A DNA stretch of 64,000 nt from Rhizobium croatiense. Its GTDB lineage: Bacteria > Pseudomonadota > Alphaproteobacteria > Rhizobiales > Rhizobiaceae. This document shows positions 1 through 10,025 of this stretch, in pieces (the first letter of the stretch is position 1; every line of letters begins with the position of its first letter). Below the pieces are notes generated by a model that worked only from the letters and a program-made list of their open reading frames with translations, did not search any database and was not told the DNA's origin. The stretch lies in NCBI RefSeq assembly GCF_019793465.1, contig NZ_JAILYJ010000010.1, forward strand, positions 124,001 through 188,000, read 5' to 3'. Position numbers and translations under genes: made by a program.

Positions 1-788
1 TAGGGCGCGTTGCGCAGCTGCTCGTCGGTTTGCGCCAGGGCAGCGGCCACCATCGGCAGCTCGTGGGCATTGGTGCCGACCGCCTCGAGATCGGAATCCA
101 TAGCCAGCAATACATTGCTGGTGCCGGTAAAGGCCGGGCCGATGCCTTCCTTCAGTGCCTCGACGCACCAGCGCTGCCAGAGAAAACTGTGGCGGCGGCG
201 GGTACCGAAATCGGAGATGCGCAAGCCCGGCAGTTCCCTCAGCCGCTCGACCTTCGACCACATCTTCGCCTTGGCGCGGGCATAGAGCACGTCAAGGGTG
301 AAAGGGCCGAGCGCCTTCATCGCCGAGCGCGACCGCAGCTCGTTGACGATCGCGAGCGCCGGGATCTCCCACATTGTGGTTTCCTTCCAGGCCCCATGAA
401 AATCCAGCACATATTGGCCGTCCTTCTTCGACAGCTCGTATTCGGGAAGCTGGAAGTTGGAAAGCCAGGCGAGGAATTCCGGCTCGAAAATCTGCGCGCG
501 GCCGTAGAAGCTGTTACCCGCAAGCCAGATCATCTCCTTTTTGGAGAGACGCAGCGTACGGGCGTGATCCAGCTGTTCACGCAATTCGCCTTCGTCGATC
601 TCCTCGGCGAGGTGAACGCGTTTGGTCCGGTTGATCAGCGTGAAGGAGGCATTGACGTCTGGATAGAGCTTCCAGATCATCTGCAGCATCAGCAGCTTGT
701 AGAAGTCGGTATCGATCAGGCTGCGGATGATCGGATCGAGCTTCCAAGCGTGATTGTAGACGCGTCGTGCGATATCGGTCTTGGCCAT
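1..788 (-). CDS. pncB: Nicotinate phosphoribosyltransferase, 3' end cut by window edge
   Basis: This gene converts nicotinate and PRPP to nicotinate mononucleotide in the NAD salvage (Preiss-Handler) pathway, in the cytoplasm. Reading inward from the ATG at 788, about 262 residues are visible of the usual 430 or so. They start [13 protein letters not shown] and include the family segments [11 protein letters not shown], a basic [13 protein letters not shown] stretch and [10 protein letters not shown]. The start has AGGAA a few bases upstream. The C-terminal part lies outside the window, so the later catalytic residues cannot be checked. A hairpin at 908-935 separates it from the upstream gene, so it probably has its own promoter. 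Confidence 0.93.
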   Translation of the reverse strand, partial: MAKTDIARRVYNHAWKLDPIIRSLIDTDFYKLLMLQMIWKLYPDVNASFTLINRTKRVHLAEEIDEGELREQLDHARTLRLSKKEMIWLAGNSFYGRAQIFEPEFLAWLSNFQLPEYELSKKDGQYVLDFHGAWKETTMWEIPALAIVNELRSRSAMKALGPFTLDVLYARAKAKMWSKVERLRELPGLRISDFGTRRRHSFLWQRWCVEALKEGIGPAFTGTSNVLLAMDSDLEAVGTNAHELPMVAAALAQTDEQLRNAP

Positions 789-907
789 GAATTCCTGCCC
801 CTGTCCAATCCGGTCAGGTGCTGCCAAGTTTGCAGGCCGGCGCACGAAACCGGCTCGTGCGTCTTCTTATCGAAAAATCGGCGGGAAAAGTCCAGACAAA
901 ACATAAA

Positions 908-935
908 CATCCCGCCGCGGCATGGCGGCGGGATG
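908..935 (-). terminator. Rho-independent terminator after the small membrane protein gene
   Basis: Perfect 11-bp inverted repeat (CATCCCGCCGC at 908-918, GCGGCGGGATG at 925-935, 6-nt loop). On the minus strand it is followed by a T-rich run, and it sits 22 bases past the stop of the gene ending at 957. Confidence 0.75.
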
Positions 936-956
936 GGGAGATCATCTGGAATTGCT

Positions 957-1280
957 CTATTGGGCCGGCGCCGCTGGCTGGGCCGGGGCCGGCGCTGTCG
1001 GCACGGCATTGCCGTTCTGCGGCGTCGGGGCAGGTGCTGCGTCCGATTGCTGCTGCTGGAGCTGCTGGCCGGGCTGCTGCGGCGCCACCTCGTTCGCCTC
1101 GCGATTGCCCCAGATCTCGACCGGGATCCAAACGACGAAAGCGAGGATCAGCGCGACGAGCAGCACCGTCAGGATGCGGTATCCCATGCGCCCCTGCTTT
1201 GCCTTGACCGGCGGGATCTGCTCTTCCTTGTGAAGCTTGCCGTCGGATTTTTCCCAGCGTGTTTCCGTCTGATGCGCCAT
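957..1280 (-). CDS. Small single-pass membrane protein of unknown function
   Basis: About 107 residues, starting MAHQTETRWEKS. A charged N-terminus is followed by one hydrophobic segment (roughly residues 35-57, ILTVLLVALILAFVVWI) and a Pro/Gln/Ala-rich tail that looks disordered. Two ATG codons stand side by side (1283 and 1280). The strong GGAAGGAG upstream is better spaced for the second, so 1280 is preferred. I do not recognise a family. By composition it is probably an inner-membrane protein with its tail in the periplasm or cytoplasm. It follows the dehydrogenase gene by about 90 bases on the same strand and ends in a clear terminator. Confidence 0.75.
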   Translation of the reverse strand: MAHQTETRWEKSDGKLHKEEQIPPVKAKQGRMGYRILTVLLVALILAFVVWIPVEIWGNREANEVAPQQPGQQLQQQQSDAAPAPTPQNGNAVPTAPAPAQPAAPAQ

Positions 1281-1371
1281 CATCGTCTCCTTCCGCTGTC
1301 TTGGCGGCCGATCCGGCCGCCAAGAAACTTTTGCAGAGAAAACGGTCAGTCGTCTCGAAGGTTCCGGACGC

Positions 1372-2331
1372 TCAATAGCCAGCGGCGCGGTCGACCACGA
1401 ATTCCAGCGGCTCACCGCGCTCGAAACGGGCGATCTGGGTCTCGACATGGCGGAACAGCGCGTTCTCTTCGGAGACCGCCGCGTCATGCGGGGTGATGAA
1501 GACGTTCTCCAACTCCCATAGCGGGTTATCTGACGCTAAGGGCTCCACCTCGAAAACATCAAGCGAAGCGCCGCCGAGGATGCCGTCCCGGATGGCCGAG
1601 ACGATGTCGGCCTCGACCTGGCTCCGGCCGCGGCCGGCATTGATGAAGACCGGCCGCCCAAGCGCGCCGTCGCGGCGGAGCTTTTTAAATAGCCCGCTAC
1701 CATAAAAGCCCGTGGTGTCAGGTGTCAGCGGCAAGAGACCGACGAGAATGTCGGTCTTCGCGAGGAAGCCGTCCAATTGCCGCGCGTCGAAGGTCTCGAC
1801 GCCATCGATCTCTTTTGGGGTGCGCGACCAGCCGATGACGTTGAAACCCATCACTTTCAGCTTGACGACCGCGTCCTGCCCGAGCACGCCGAGGCCCATG
1901 ACGCCGACCGTCACCTCCGCTGCTTCGGGCGCGATCAATTTGGCCCATTCCCGCCGCCGCTGATGGCTGTCATGGGCGTATTGCCCGCGCAGATGCATCA
2001 AGCATTGCATCACCACCCATTCGCTCATGCGGGTGGTCAGGCTGCGATCGACGAAACGAACGATCGGTATGTCAGGCAGGCCGTCCATGCAGATGATATG
2101 GTCGACGCCGGCGCCGCCCGAGAAGATGACCTTGAGGTTCGGCGCCCGGTTGAAAAGATCGGCATCCGGCTTCCAGACAAGCGCGTATTCGGCCGCGCGC
2201 AGATCCCGCATGCGATCGGCCGGATCGGCGAGATTGATGCTGCCGCGGTCGGCAAAGGCCGTTTTCAGCACGCGGGCGACGCCTTCGGGATTGAACTTGA
2301 TGTCGACGAGAACAGGAGAAGGTGTGGACAT
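1372..2331 (-). CDS. D-2-hydroxyacid dehydrogenase, glyoxylate/hydroxypyruvate reductase A type
   Basis: Predicted NAD(P)H-dependent reductase of glyoxylate, hydroxypyruvate or a similar 2-keto acid. The 319-residue protein has a Rossmann motif GLGVLG (146-151) and the catalytic set of the D-isomer family: Arg234 in NAGRG, Glu263 in the DVFEVEPL segment and His282 in TPHDAAVS. Length and the GAGVDHI segment fit the GhrA subgroup better than the SerA or GhrB subgroups. It starts 8 bases after the yejF stop, so it is probably the distal gene of the yejABEF transcript. The true substrate cannot be read from sequence, and a metabolic link to peptide uptake is not obvious. Confidence 0.85.
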   Translation of the reverse strand: MSTPSPVLVDIKFNPEGVARVLKTAFADRGSINLADPADRMRDLRAAEYALVWKPDADLFNRAPNLKVIFSGGAGVDHIICMDGLPDIPIVRFVDRSLTTRMSEWVVMQCLMHLRGQYAHDSHQRRREWAKLIAPEAAEVTVGVMGLGVLGQDAVVKLKVMGFNVIGWSRTPKEIDGVETFDARQLDGFLAKTDILVGLLPLTPDTTGFYGSGLFKKLRRDGALGRPVFINAGRGRSQVEADIVSAIRDGILGGASLDVFEVEPLASDNPLWELENVFITPHDAAVSEENALFRHVETQIARFERGEPLEFVVDRAAGY

Positions 2332-2339
2332 GATGTTCT

Positions 2340-3977
2340 TTACTGCTGCACGGCGGGCGTCGGCACCGCCTCGATGTTGAAGGCGGCGGCCATCAGCGCC
2401 TTGGTGTAATCGTCCTTCGGAGCACGGAAGATTTCCGAGGAGGGCCCCTGCTCCACCACCTTGCCGAAACGCATGACGATGACGTCGTTGGCAAGCGCCT
2501 TCACCACCTTCAGATCATGGCTGATGAAGAGATAGGCGAGGTCGTGCTTTTTCTGCAGGTCGCGCAGGAGATCGACGACCTGGGCCTGGACGCTCATATC
2601 GAGCGCCGAGGTCGGCTCGTCGAGCATGACGAAGCGCGGTTTGAGCACCATGGCGCGGGCAATGGCGATGCGCTGGCGCTGGCCTCCGGAAAATTCATGC
2701 GGGTAACGCCAGCGGGTCAGAGGGTCGAGACCGACCTCCTCCAGCGCCCAGCAGACGCGCTGGTCGCGCTCTTCGGCGCTCAAGGAGCGCTCATGCACCT
2801 TCAGCCCTTCGGCAATGATATCGCCGACCGACATGCGCGGGCTCAGCGAGCCGTAAGGATCCTGGAAGACGATCTGCAGCTGGTTGCGCAGCGGCCGCAT
2901 CTCGCTGAACGAATAGCCGGCTATGTCCTTGCCGACGAAAGCGATCCGCCCTTGCGAGGAGATCAGCCGCGTGAGCGCCAGGCCCAGGGTGGTCTTGCCG
3001 GAACCGGACTCGCCGACGACGCCGAGCGTCTGCCCGGCGCGCAGCGATAAATCGATGCCGTCAACTGCCTTGACGTGGTCGACGACGCGGCGCATCAGCC
3101 CCGCCTTGATCGGGAACCAGACGCGAATGTCGGAACCTTCCATCACCACCGGCTTCGACGGATCGGCAAGCGGCGGTTCGCCGCGCGGCTCGGAGGCAAG
3201 GAGGTGCCGGGTATAATCGTGCTTTGGATTGGCGAAGACCTCCGCGACGGTTCCGGTCTCGACGATCCTGCCCTTGGTCATGACGCAGACGCGATCGGCG
3301 AATTTGCGTACGATTCCGAGATCATGGGTGATGAACAACAGCGACATGCCGTGCGCCGCCTTCAATTGCCGCAGCAGTTCGAGGATCTGCGCCTGCACGG
3401 TGACGTCGAGCGCCGTGGTCGGCTCGTCGGCGATCAGCAATTCCGGCCGGTTGGCGAGCGCCATGGCGATCATGACGCGCTGGCGCTGGCCACCGGACAG
3501 TTCGTGCGGATAGGCCTTCAACCGCTTCTCCGGCTCGCGGATGCCGACCTGGTTCAACAGTTCCAGCACGCGCTGGCGCGCCGACTGGCCGGTGATGCCC
3601 TGGTGCAGGGCGAGGATTTCGGCGATCTGCTTCTCGATCGTATGAAGCGGATTGAGCGAGGTCATCGGCTCCTGGAAGATCATGGTGATGTCGTTGCCGC
3701 GCACCTCGCGCAACGCCCGCTCCGACGCCTTCAAGAGGTCCTTGCCCTTGAACAGGATTTCGCCGGAGGGGTGGCTTGCGGAGGGATAGGGCAAAAGCTT
3801 CAGGATCGAATTGGCCGAGACCGACTTGCCGGAACCGGATTCGCCGACCAGCGCCACGACCTCGCCCTTGGCGATATCGAAGGAGATGTGATCGACGGCA
3901 AGCGAGGCTTCGCCGCCCTGATGAAAGGCAACCGAGAGATCGCGGACGGAAAGGAGCGGTTCTGTCATGTCATTCAT
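2340..3977 (-). CDS. yejF: Peptide (microcin C-type) ABC importer, double ATPase subunit
   Basis: Cytoplasmic ATPase of the YejABEF importer. The 545-residue protein carries two complete ABC domains in tandem: Walker A GESGSGKS at 45-52 with signature LSGGQ at 160-164 and DEPTTALD near 184, then GESGSGKT at 322-329 with FSGGQ and DEPTSALD. The start MNDMTEP at 3977 overlaps the yejE stop as ATGA, which indicates translational coupling. YejF-type fused ATPases belong to the oligopeptide/microcin C import family. In Sinorhizobium, Yej mutants are reported (from memory) to be sensitive to plant nodule peptides, so a role in symbiosis is plausible but inferred. Confidence 0.93.
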   Translation of the reverse strand: MNDMTEPLLSVRDLSVAFHQGGEASLAVDHISFDIAKGEVVALVGESGSGKSVSANSILKLLPYPSASHPSGEILFKGKDLLKASERALREVRGNDITMIFQEPMTSLNPLHTIEKQIAEILALHQGITGQSARQRVLELLNQVGIREPEKRLKAYPHELSGGQRQRVMIAMALANRPELLIADEPTTALDVTVQAQILELLRQLKAAHGMSLLFITHDLGIVRKFADRVCVMTKGRIVETGTVAEVFANPKHDYTRHLLASEPRGEPPLADPSKPVVMEGSDIRVWFPIKAGLMRRVVDHVKAVDGIDLSLRAGQTLGVVGESGSGKTTLGLALTRLISSQGRIAFVGKDIAGYSFSEMRPLRNQLQIVFQDPYGSLSPRMSVGDIIAEGLKVHERSLSAEERDQRVCWALEEVGLDPLTRWRYPHEFSGGQRQRIAIARAMVLKPRFVMLDEPTSALDMSVQAQVVDLLRDLQKKHDLAYLFISHDLKVVKALANDVIVMRFGKVVEQGPSSEIFRAPKDDYTKALMAAAFNIEAVPTPAVQQ

Positions 3978-5122
3978 TGAAACGTCTTCCTCGGGTCGAA
4001 GGCGTCGCGCACGGCTTCGCCGATGAAGATCAGCAGGGACAGCATGATCGACATGGCGAAGAAGGCCGTCAGCCCGAGCCATGGCGCCTGCAGGTTGGTC
4101 TTGCCCTGGGCGATCATCTCGCCGAGCGAGGGGGAGCCCGGCGGCATGCCGAAGCCCAGGAAATCGAGCGAGGTCAGCGTCGTGATCGAGCCGGAGAGGA
4201 TGAAGGGCAGGAAGGTCAGCGTCGCGACCATGGCGTTCGGCAGCATGTGCCGCCACATGATGGTGCGGTTGTTGACGCCAAGCGCGCGGGCGGCGCGCAC
4301 ATATTCGAAATTGCGGGCGCGCAGGAATTCGGCGCGCACGACGCCGACGAAGCCGACCCAGGAAAAGAGCAGCATGATGCCGAGCAGCACGAAGAAGCCG
4401 GGCGGCAGGATGGCGGCGATGATGAGCAAGATGTAGAGCACCGGCATCGACGACCAGATCTCGATGAAGCGCTGCAGCAAAAGATCGGTCCAGCCGCCGA
4501 AATAACCCTGCACCGCGCCGGCCGTCACGCCGATGATCGCCGAGCAGATGGTCAGCGCCAGCCCGAAGAGCACCGAGATGCGGAAGCCGTAGATGACGCG
4601 GGCGAGCACGTCGCGGGCCTGATCGTCGGTGCCGAGCCAATTGAGATTGCCGAGCGTGCAGGCGGGATCGTTGATCCCTTGCGGATAGCCGGAGCAGCGC
4701 TCCTCCTTGGTCATCAGCCAGAAAGGAGCGGTCGGCGCCGAATGCGGAATGTTGGAATTGACCGAGCGGTAGGAATAGCGGACCGGCGGCCAGATCATCC
4801 AGCCATTGGCGTTGATCTCGTCTGCGATCACCGAGGAACGGTAATCGGTTTCGGCAAGGAAGCCGCCGAACTTCTCCTCGGGATAGTCGATCAGCACCGG
4901 AAACAGGATCTCGCCCTTGTAGGAGGCGACAATCGGCCGGTCGTTGGCGAGGAACTCGGCGAAGAGACTGAGCACGAAGAGCAGCAGGAACAGCCACAAC
5001 GACCAGTAGCCGCGGCCGTTCGCCCGGAAATTCTTCCAGCGTCGGATGTTGGTCGGCGACAGCAGGCCCTTGAGCGGCGGCTTGACGGGTGTTGCGACGG
5101 CAGGATTTGCGGCAGCGTCCAT
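3974..5122 (-). CDS. yejE: Peptide ABC importer, inner-membrane permease YejE
   Basis: Second permease of the Yej importer, 382 residues. It starts [12 protein letters not shown], with the ATG sharing one base with the yejB stop (TGATG). One membrane segment near residues 43-63 is followed by a periplasmic region of about 130 residues and then the binding-protein-dependent transport domain. The ATPase-coupling EAA-like loop reads EYVRAARALGVNNRTIMWRHMLPNA. This matches the OppC/YejE layout. It pairs with YejB to form the channel. Both ends overlap neighbours by 1-4 bases, so expression is tightly coupled. Confidence 0.92.
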   Translation of the reverse strand: MDAAANPAVATPVKPPLKGLLSPTNIRRWKNFRANGRGYWSLWLFLLLFVLSLFAEFLANDRPIVASYKGEILFPVLIDYPEEKFGGFLAETDYRSSVIADEINANGWMIWPPVRYSYRSVNSNIPHSAPTAPFWLMTKEERCSGYPQGINDPACTLGNLNWLGTDDQARDVLARVIYGFRISVLFGLALTICSAIIGVTAGAVQGYFGGWTDLLLQRFIEIWSSMPVLYILLIIAAILPPGFFVLLGIMLLFSWVGFVGVVRAEFLRARNFEYVRAARALGVNNRTIMWRHMLPNAMVATLTFLPFILSGSITTLTSLDFLGFGMPPGSPSLGEMIAQGKTNLQAPWLGLTAFFAMSIMLSLLIFIGEAVRDAFDPRKTFQ

Positions 5123-6210
5123 CAGACATCCCTCCGCTCGAAATCGATGCGCGGATCGATCCAGGTGTAGATCAGGTCGGAGATCAGGCTGACGAAAAGG
5201 CCGAGCAGCGAGAAGATGTAGAGCGTCGCGAAGACGATCGGATAATCGCGGTTGACCACCGAGAGATAGCCGAGGCGGCCGAGGCCATCGAGCGAGAAGA
5301 TGTTCTCGATCAGCAGCGAGCCGGTGAAGAAGGCGGAGATGAAGGCGCCGGGAAAACCGGCGATGATGATCAGCATGGCATTGCGGAACACATGGCCATA
5401 AAGCACCTGCCGCTCGTTCAGGCCCTTGGCACGGGCGGTGACGACATATTGCTTCTTGATCTCCTCGATGAAGGAATTCTTGGTGAGCAGCGTCGTCGTG
5501 GCGAAGGCGGCGAGTGAAAGCGAGATCAGCGGCAAAGTGAGGTGCCAGAAATAATCGAGCGGCTTCTGCCACCAGGCGAGCTGGTCGAAATTGTCGGAAA
5601 CCAGGCCCCGCAGCGGGAACCAGTCGTAAAAGGAGCCGCCGGCGAAAAGCACGATCAGCAGGATGCCGAAGAGAAAGCTCGGCACGGCATAACCGATGAC
5701 AATGACGCCCGAGGTCCAGACATCGAAGGTCGATCCGTCCTTGACCGCCTTGCGGATGCCAAGCGGAATGGAGATCGCGTAGGAGAAGATCAGGATCCAG
5801 ATGCCGAGCGAGATCGACACCGGCAGCTTTTCCTTGATGAGGTCGAGCACCGAGGTGTTGCGGAAGAAGCTCTCGCCGAAATCGAAGCGGATGTAGTTCC
5901 ACATCATCTCGCCGAAACGCGTCAGCGGCGGCTTGTCGAAGCCGAATTGTTTTTCAAGCTTGGCGATCAGCTCCGGATCGAGCCCCTGGGCGCCGCGATA
6001 TTTCGAGCTTTCTTCGCCTCCTCCTCCGCCGAGAAGATCACCGCCGCCGGACAGGCGCTGATCGGCGCTGTCGGCCTGGCCGGTCAGCTGGGCGATCACC
6101 TGCTCGACCGGACCGCCGGGGGCGAATTGAACGACGATGAAGGAAATCGCCATGATGCCGACAATGGTCGGAATCATCAAAAGCAGGCGGCGAATGACAT
6201 AAGCGCCCAT
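5122..6210 (-). CDS. yejB: Peptide ABC importer, inner-membrane permease YejB
   Basis: First permease of the Yej importer, 362 residues. An N-terminal membrane segment ([18 protein letters not shown]) is followed by a glycine-rich stretch ([15 protein letters not shown], about residues 53-67) and a charged linker, then five further membrane segments with the coupling loop [20 protein letters not shown]. The family is OppB/DppB. The glycine-rich insert after TM1 also occurs in other YejB proteins. Gene order yejA-yejB-yejE-yejF on the minus strand is the canonical one, with 150 bases between yejA and yejB and none between yejB and yejE. Confidence 0.92.
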   Translation of the reverse strand: MGAYVIRRLLLMIPTIVGIMAISFIVVQFAPGGPVEQVIAQLTGQADSADQRLSGGGDLLGGGGGEESSKYRGAQGLDPELIAKLEKQFGFDKPPLTRFGEMMWNYIRFDFGESFFRNTSVLDLIKEKLPVSISLGIWILIFSYAISIPLGIRKAVKDGSTFDVWTSGVIVIGYAVPSFLFGILLIVLFAGGSFYDWFPLRGLVSDNFDQLAWWQKPLDYFWHLTLPLISLSLAAFATTTLLTKNSFIEEIKKQYVVTARAKGLNERQVLYGHVFRNAMLIIIAGFPGAFISAFFTGSLLIENIFSLDGLGRLGYLSVVNRDYPIVFATLYIFSLLGLFVSLISDLIYTWIDPRIDFERRDV

Positions 6211-6360
6211 CAGCCTTCAGCCTCCGGGAAAGTTTTTCTTGTCTGCACACCGTTCAGTCCAATGCCGCTCAATCCGCCAGCCTTCCCTTGCCGGCCCCGC
6301 CGGCTTGTCGTGATTCGCTTTCGCCATTTGGAGCCCAGGCCCGCTGCAATGCAAGCCCAC

Positions 6361-8193
6361 TCATTTTGCCGAGGTGGACCACCAGGCGTCCGGAAAACCA
6401 AGGCTGTAGGCCGGAAACTCCGCCGGATGCGTAATGGTGTTCCAATAGGCAACGTTTTGCGTCTCGCGGTAGAACAGCGGGATGACGTAGTGATTTGCAA
6501 GCAGGACCCGGTCCATGGCCTTGATCGCCGCTATCTGCTCATCGCGGTTCGGCGCGAAGATAATCATGCGAATAAGCTCATCGACGGCGGGGTTGGCAAT
6601 GCCGGCATAATTGCGAGAACCCTGCTGATTGGCCGAGCTGGAACCCCAGTAGTTGGCCTGCTCATTGCCCGGATTCATCGTTTCCGCCCAAACATTCCAG
6701 ATCATGTCGAAGTCGAAGCTGCGCTCGCGATTGACGGCTTGCGACGCGTCGACTGTACGGACGCTCGCATGAATCCCGATTTTCTTGAGGTTGTTAGTGT
6801 ACGGCACCGCCCAGCGCTCCAACATTGGGCTCGACAAAAGGATCTCGAAACTCATCGGTTGGCCGGTTTTGGAGTTGACCATCCGGTTGTTCTTGAGCTC
6901 CCACCCGGCTTCTTTCAATAGTGCTATAGCCTTGCGGAGGTTGTCGCGGCTTTTCTGCGGATCACCACCGACAGGATTGGTATAAGGCGTCGTAAAGACC
7001 TCTGGCGGAACTTTGTCCTTCAGCCCCTGCAGTATTTCAAGTTCCCGTCCCTGCGGCAGGCCGGAGGAGGCGAGGTCGGTGTTCCAGAAATAGCTGTCGA
7101 TCCGCTTATAACTGTTGAAAGCAACCGTGCGGTTCAACTCCTCGAAATCGAAACCGTAATTCAGCGCCTTGCGAACCCTGATGTCCTTGAAGAGGTCGCG
7201 CCGCATGTTGGGCACGAGGGCTTGCAGGATGCCGGTAGAGCGAAGCGGGTTTGCAACCTCCTCCTTCTTGACGCGTCCTTCCTTCACTGCGGGAAAATCA
7301 TATCCCGTCGCCCAGCGGGCAGCGGTGGTTTCCTGCCAGTAGTCGCTGTTGCCGGCGCGAAAGGCTTCGAACTCGACGTCCCGATCACCGAAATAAGTGT
7401 AGATGACGTTGCGGAAATTGTTCTGGCCGACATTCACATTGAGGTCCCTGCCCCAATAGTCATCACGCAGTTCATAGCGGATCGTGGCGCCGGGCGAGAA
7501 GGAGGCGATCTTGTAAGGTCCCGACCCCATCACCGGCTCCAGGGTCGTCTTGGTAATGTCGCGCGGTTTACCGTCCGGTCCCGGCGCCTCCCACCAATGT
7601 TTGGGGACGACCATCAACTGGCCAAGAATGTTCGGCAGTTCTCGATTGTTCTTCTCATCGAAGGTGAAAGTGACATCACGCTCGCCCGTCTTTTCCGCTT
7701 TGACGACGTGCTGATAGTAGTTGCCGGCAATCGGGTTCAACTCCTTGGTCTTGCTCAGACTGAAGATGACGTCTTCGGGCGTTACCGGCTGGCCATCCGC
7801 CCATTTCGCTTCCTTGCGCAGTCGAAAGGTCGCGCTTGAGACGTCATCGGGATAGGAGAGCCCTTCGGCAAGCAGGCCGTAGGAGACGAGGAGTTCGTCA
7901 TCGGCCGGCTTTAGCAAGGTGTCGTAAACAAGCGACAGGCCTACCGCTGTCTGGCCCTTCGCAAGAAGAGGATTGAAGGTATCGAAGGCACCGCTTGCGG
8001 ACAGACGGAGATCGCCACCTTTTGGGGCATCGGGATTGACGTAGTCGAAATGCGCAAAGCCAGGCTTGTACTTCATCTCGCTGACGACCGAGCTTCCGAT
8101 CTGAAATGGCTGGTCCTGGCCCGCGGCCGTCAATGGCGCCAACACACCCGCAAGCGCCAGAAACACACCGATCTTCAACCACAGAACCGCCAT
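6361..8193 (-). CDS. yejA: Periplasmic peptide-binding protein YejA (SBP family 5)
   Basis: Periplasmic receptor that delivers peptides to YejBE. The 610-residue precursor begins with a signal peptide (MAVLWLKIGVFLALAGVLAPLTAAGQ, likely cut after about residue 25). It then shows the SBP_bac_5 hallmarks: YDTLLKPADDE, the ADGQPVTPEDVIFSL segment, and GSGPYKIASF in the middle. The length is usual for YejA. A 150-base gap with no clear terminator separates it from yejB, a common arrangement for making more binding protein than permease. Upstream, 8194-8439 holds the shared divergent promoter region with mepA. Confidence 0.92.
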   Translation of the reverse strand: MAVLWLKIGVFLALAGVLAPLTAAGQDQPFQIGSSVVSEMKYKPGFAHFDYVNPDAPKGGDLRLSASGAFDTFNPLLAKGQTAVGLSLVYDTLLKPADDELLVSYGLLAEGLSYPDDVSSATFRLRKEAKWADGQPVTPEDVIFSLSKTKELNPIAGNYYQHVVKAEKTGERDVTFTFDEKNNRELPNILGQLMVVPKHWWEAPGPDGKPRDITKTTLEPVMGSGPYKIASFSPGATIRYELRDDYWGRDLNVNVGQNNFRNVIYTYFGDRDVEFEAFRAGNSDYWQETTAARWATGYDFPAVKEGRVKKEEVANPLRSTGILQALVPNMRRDLFKDIRVRKALNYGFDFEELNRTVAFNSYKRIDSYFWNTDLASSGLPQGRELEILQGLKDKVPPEVFTTPYTNPVGGDPQKSRDNLRKAIALLKEAGWELKNNRMVNSKTGQPMSFEILLSSPMLERWAVPYTNNLKKIGIHASVRTVDASQAVNRERSFDFDMIWNVWAETMNPGNEQANYWGSSSANQQGSRNYAGIANPAVDELIRMIIFAPNRDEQIAAIKAMDRVLLANHYVIPLFYRETQNVAYWNTITHPAEFPAYSLGFPDAWWSTSAK

Positions 8194-8439
8194 TCACACT
8201 TTCCCCTGATTTTTCATAGATTCGACAATACGAGAAATAGGGGCGAAAAACAGGAGAGAGTTTGGTTTTTGCCGGGCTCGCGAAATTTTGAGCCCTTATC
8301 GGCGTCAGCAATCGCAGATGCCTTGACCGCTGCGGCGTTCCGTCACCGCCGCCTCCGGCGTCCGCCCGGCAAATCATCGATTCACCAAAATCTCTTTTCA
8401 CGTTAGATTCGCAGACAAATCACTTCTCAAGGGAACAGC

Positions 8440-9543
8440 ATGGCATTCGGCTTCACTCAAGCTTTCAGGACATTCGGCAGACTGGCGCTCGCCGGCGCAA
8501 TCGGCGCGGGCCTTGCCGCCGGCGAAGTCGGCGCCGGGCAGAAGACGCCAAGCCCGGGCAGCGCCAAGGCGCTGTTCGCCGGCGCCAGCCTGCCGACGCA
8601 GGGACCGGCGCAGCCGATCGGCTTCTACGCCAAGGGCTGCATGACCGGAGCCGTGGCGCTGCCGACCGACGGGCCGACCTGGCAGGCGATGCGGCTTTCG
8701 CGCAACCGCCGCTGGGGCAATCCCGCGATGATCGCGCTCTTGGAACGGTTTTCGCAAGATGCGGTCAGATACGCCGGCTGGCCGGGCATTCTTGTCGGCG
8801 ACATCGCCCAGCCGCGCGGCGGGCCGATGCTGAACGGCCATTCCTCGCACCAGATCGGCCTCGATGCCGATATATGGTTCATGCCAATGCCGGCGCGCCG
8901 CCTGACGGCAGAGGAGCGTGAAAACCTGCCTTTCACCACCATGCTGCAAAAGAACAAGTTCCTGACCGTCAATCCCAAGGTATGGACGGAGTCGCGGGCG
9001 CGTCTCTTGATGCTGGCGGCAAGCTATCCCCAGGTGGAGCGCATTTTCGTCAATCCCGCCATCAAGAAGAAGATGTGCGACACCTGGACGGGCGATCGCA
9101 CCAACCTCGGCAAGCTCCGGCCGATATACGGCCATGACTCGCATTTTCACATCCGTATGAAGTGCCCGCCCGGTGCAGCCGGATGCACCCCGCAAGCAGC
9201 CGTCGCCGCGGGGGACGGCTGCGATAAGTCGCTCGCGTATTGGTTCACGCCGGCGCCTTGGGCGCCGCCGAAACCGCCAAAACCGGACGCCAAGCCGCCG
9301 AAGCCGCCGCGCGAGATGATGGTCTCCGACATGCCGAAGGCCTGCGCCGCCGTGCTCGACGCCGCTTCCGTCACCTCGATGCAGGCCGCCACCTACGGCG
9401 GACCTTCCGCCGCGGGCGGACCTTCTGCCGCGAGCGCGCTTGCCGCCGCACCGGCCGCGGCGCCGGCCGCCGACGATGACGATGACGACGGAGAACTGCC
9501 CGATGTCGGCCCGGTTCCGAACGACAAGCCGGTGGTCCAATGA
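8440..9543 (+). CDS. mepA: Penicillin-insensitive murein endopeptidase
   Basis: Zinc endopeptidase of the LAS/M74 family that cuts D-Ala-mDAP cross-bridges in peptidoglycan. A signal peptide spans about residues 1-33. The zinc site is visible as GHSSHQIGLDADIWF (His134, His137 and Asp142/144 region) and GHDSHFHIR (His232, His235, His237), followed by KCPPG. The 367 residues are longer than the E. coli protein (274) because of a Pro/Ala-rich, Asp-rich C-terminal tail (about residues 265-367) that looks disordered. It acts in the periplasm. The TG at its end is followed by a promoter-like gap before mgsA. Confidence 0.92.
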   Translation: MAFGFTQAFRTFGRLALAGAIGAGLAAGEVGAGQKTPSPGSAKALFAGASLPTQGPAQPIGFYAKGCMTGAVALPTDGPTWQAMRLSRNRRWGNPAMIALLERFSQDAVRYAGWPGILVGDIAQPRGGPMLNGHSSHQIGLDADIWFMPMPARRLTAEERENLPFTTMLQKNKFLTVNPKVWTESRARLLMLAASYPQVERIFVNPAIKKKMCDTWTGDRTNLGKLRPIYGHDSHFHIRMKCPPGAAGCTPQAAVAAGDGCDKSLAYWFTPAPWAPPKPPKPDAKPPKPPREMMVSDMPKACAAVLDAASVTSMQAATYGGPSAAGGPSAASALAAAPAAAPAADDDDDDGELPDVGPVPNDKPVVQ

Positions 9544-9627
9544 GGAGCGCCCGGCGCTGTCTTTCAAATCGCAAATTCTTGGTATAGAAGCGGTCAAATC
9601 GATTGAATTATTGGGTCGGAGGGATTG

Positions 9628-10008
9628 ATGGCCGGCGGCAAATGCCTCGCATTGATTGCGCATGATCAGAAGAAGGACGACATGGCCGCGTTCGCCCGCG
9701 CCAACAAGGACCTTCTCTCGCGCTGGAAGATCGTCGCCACCGGCACGACCGGCGGGCGGGTGCTCGATGCCGTGCCCGACCTCGACGTCGTCAGGCTGAA
9801 AAGCGGGCCGCTTGGGGGCGACCAGCAGATCGGCGCGCTGATTTCGACCGGTGAGGTCGATGCCTTGATCTTCTTCGTCGACCCGCTGACGCCGATGCCG
9901 CATGATGTCGACGTGAAGGCGCTGATGCGGCTGGCGATCGTCTACGACATTCCGATGGCTCTCAACCATGCGACCGCTATAAAGCTCCTTCCCACCCTCG
10001 AAGCCTGA
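9628..10008 (+). CDS. mgsA: Methylglyoxal synthase
   Basis: Converts dihydroxyacetone phosphate to methylglyoxal and phosphate, a bypass of lower glycolysis. The 126-residue protein has the short bacterial MgsA length, with [11 protein letters not shown] at the N-terminus, the phosphate-binding ATGTTGG segment, [12 protein letters not shown] carrying the catalytic Asp, and [17 protein letters not shown]. The ATG at 9628 lies 4 bases after GGAGGG. An in-frame TTG three bases earlier is too close to that site. It is followed 17 bases later by glucokinase, so the pair probably forms a carbohydrate operon. Confidence 0.93.
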   Translation: MAGGKCLALIAHDQKKDDMAAFARANKDLLSRWKIVATGTTGGRVLDAVPDLDVVRLKSGPLGGDQQIGALISTGEVDALIFFVDPLTPMPHDVDVKALMRLAIVYDIPMALNHATAIKLLPTLEA

Positions 10009-10025
10009 TCAGCACGGAACCGGCC

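Noticed and set aside
30..1496. Long plus-strand open frame of 488 codons over the pncB region
   Set aside because: It is antisense to pncB and two further genes, its product is Arg/His-rich as shadow frames in GC-rich DNA are, and the minus strand encodes recognisable enzymes.
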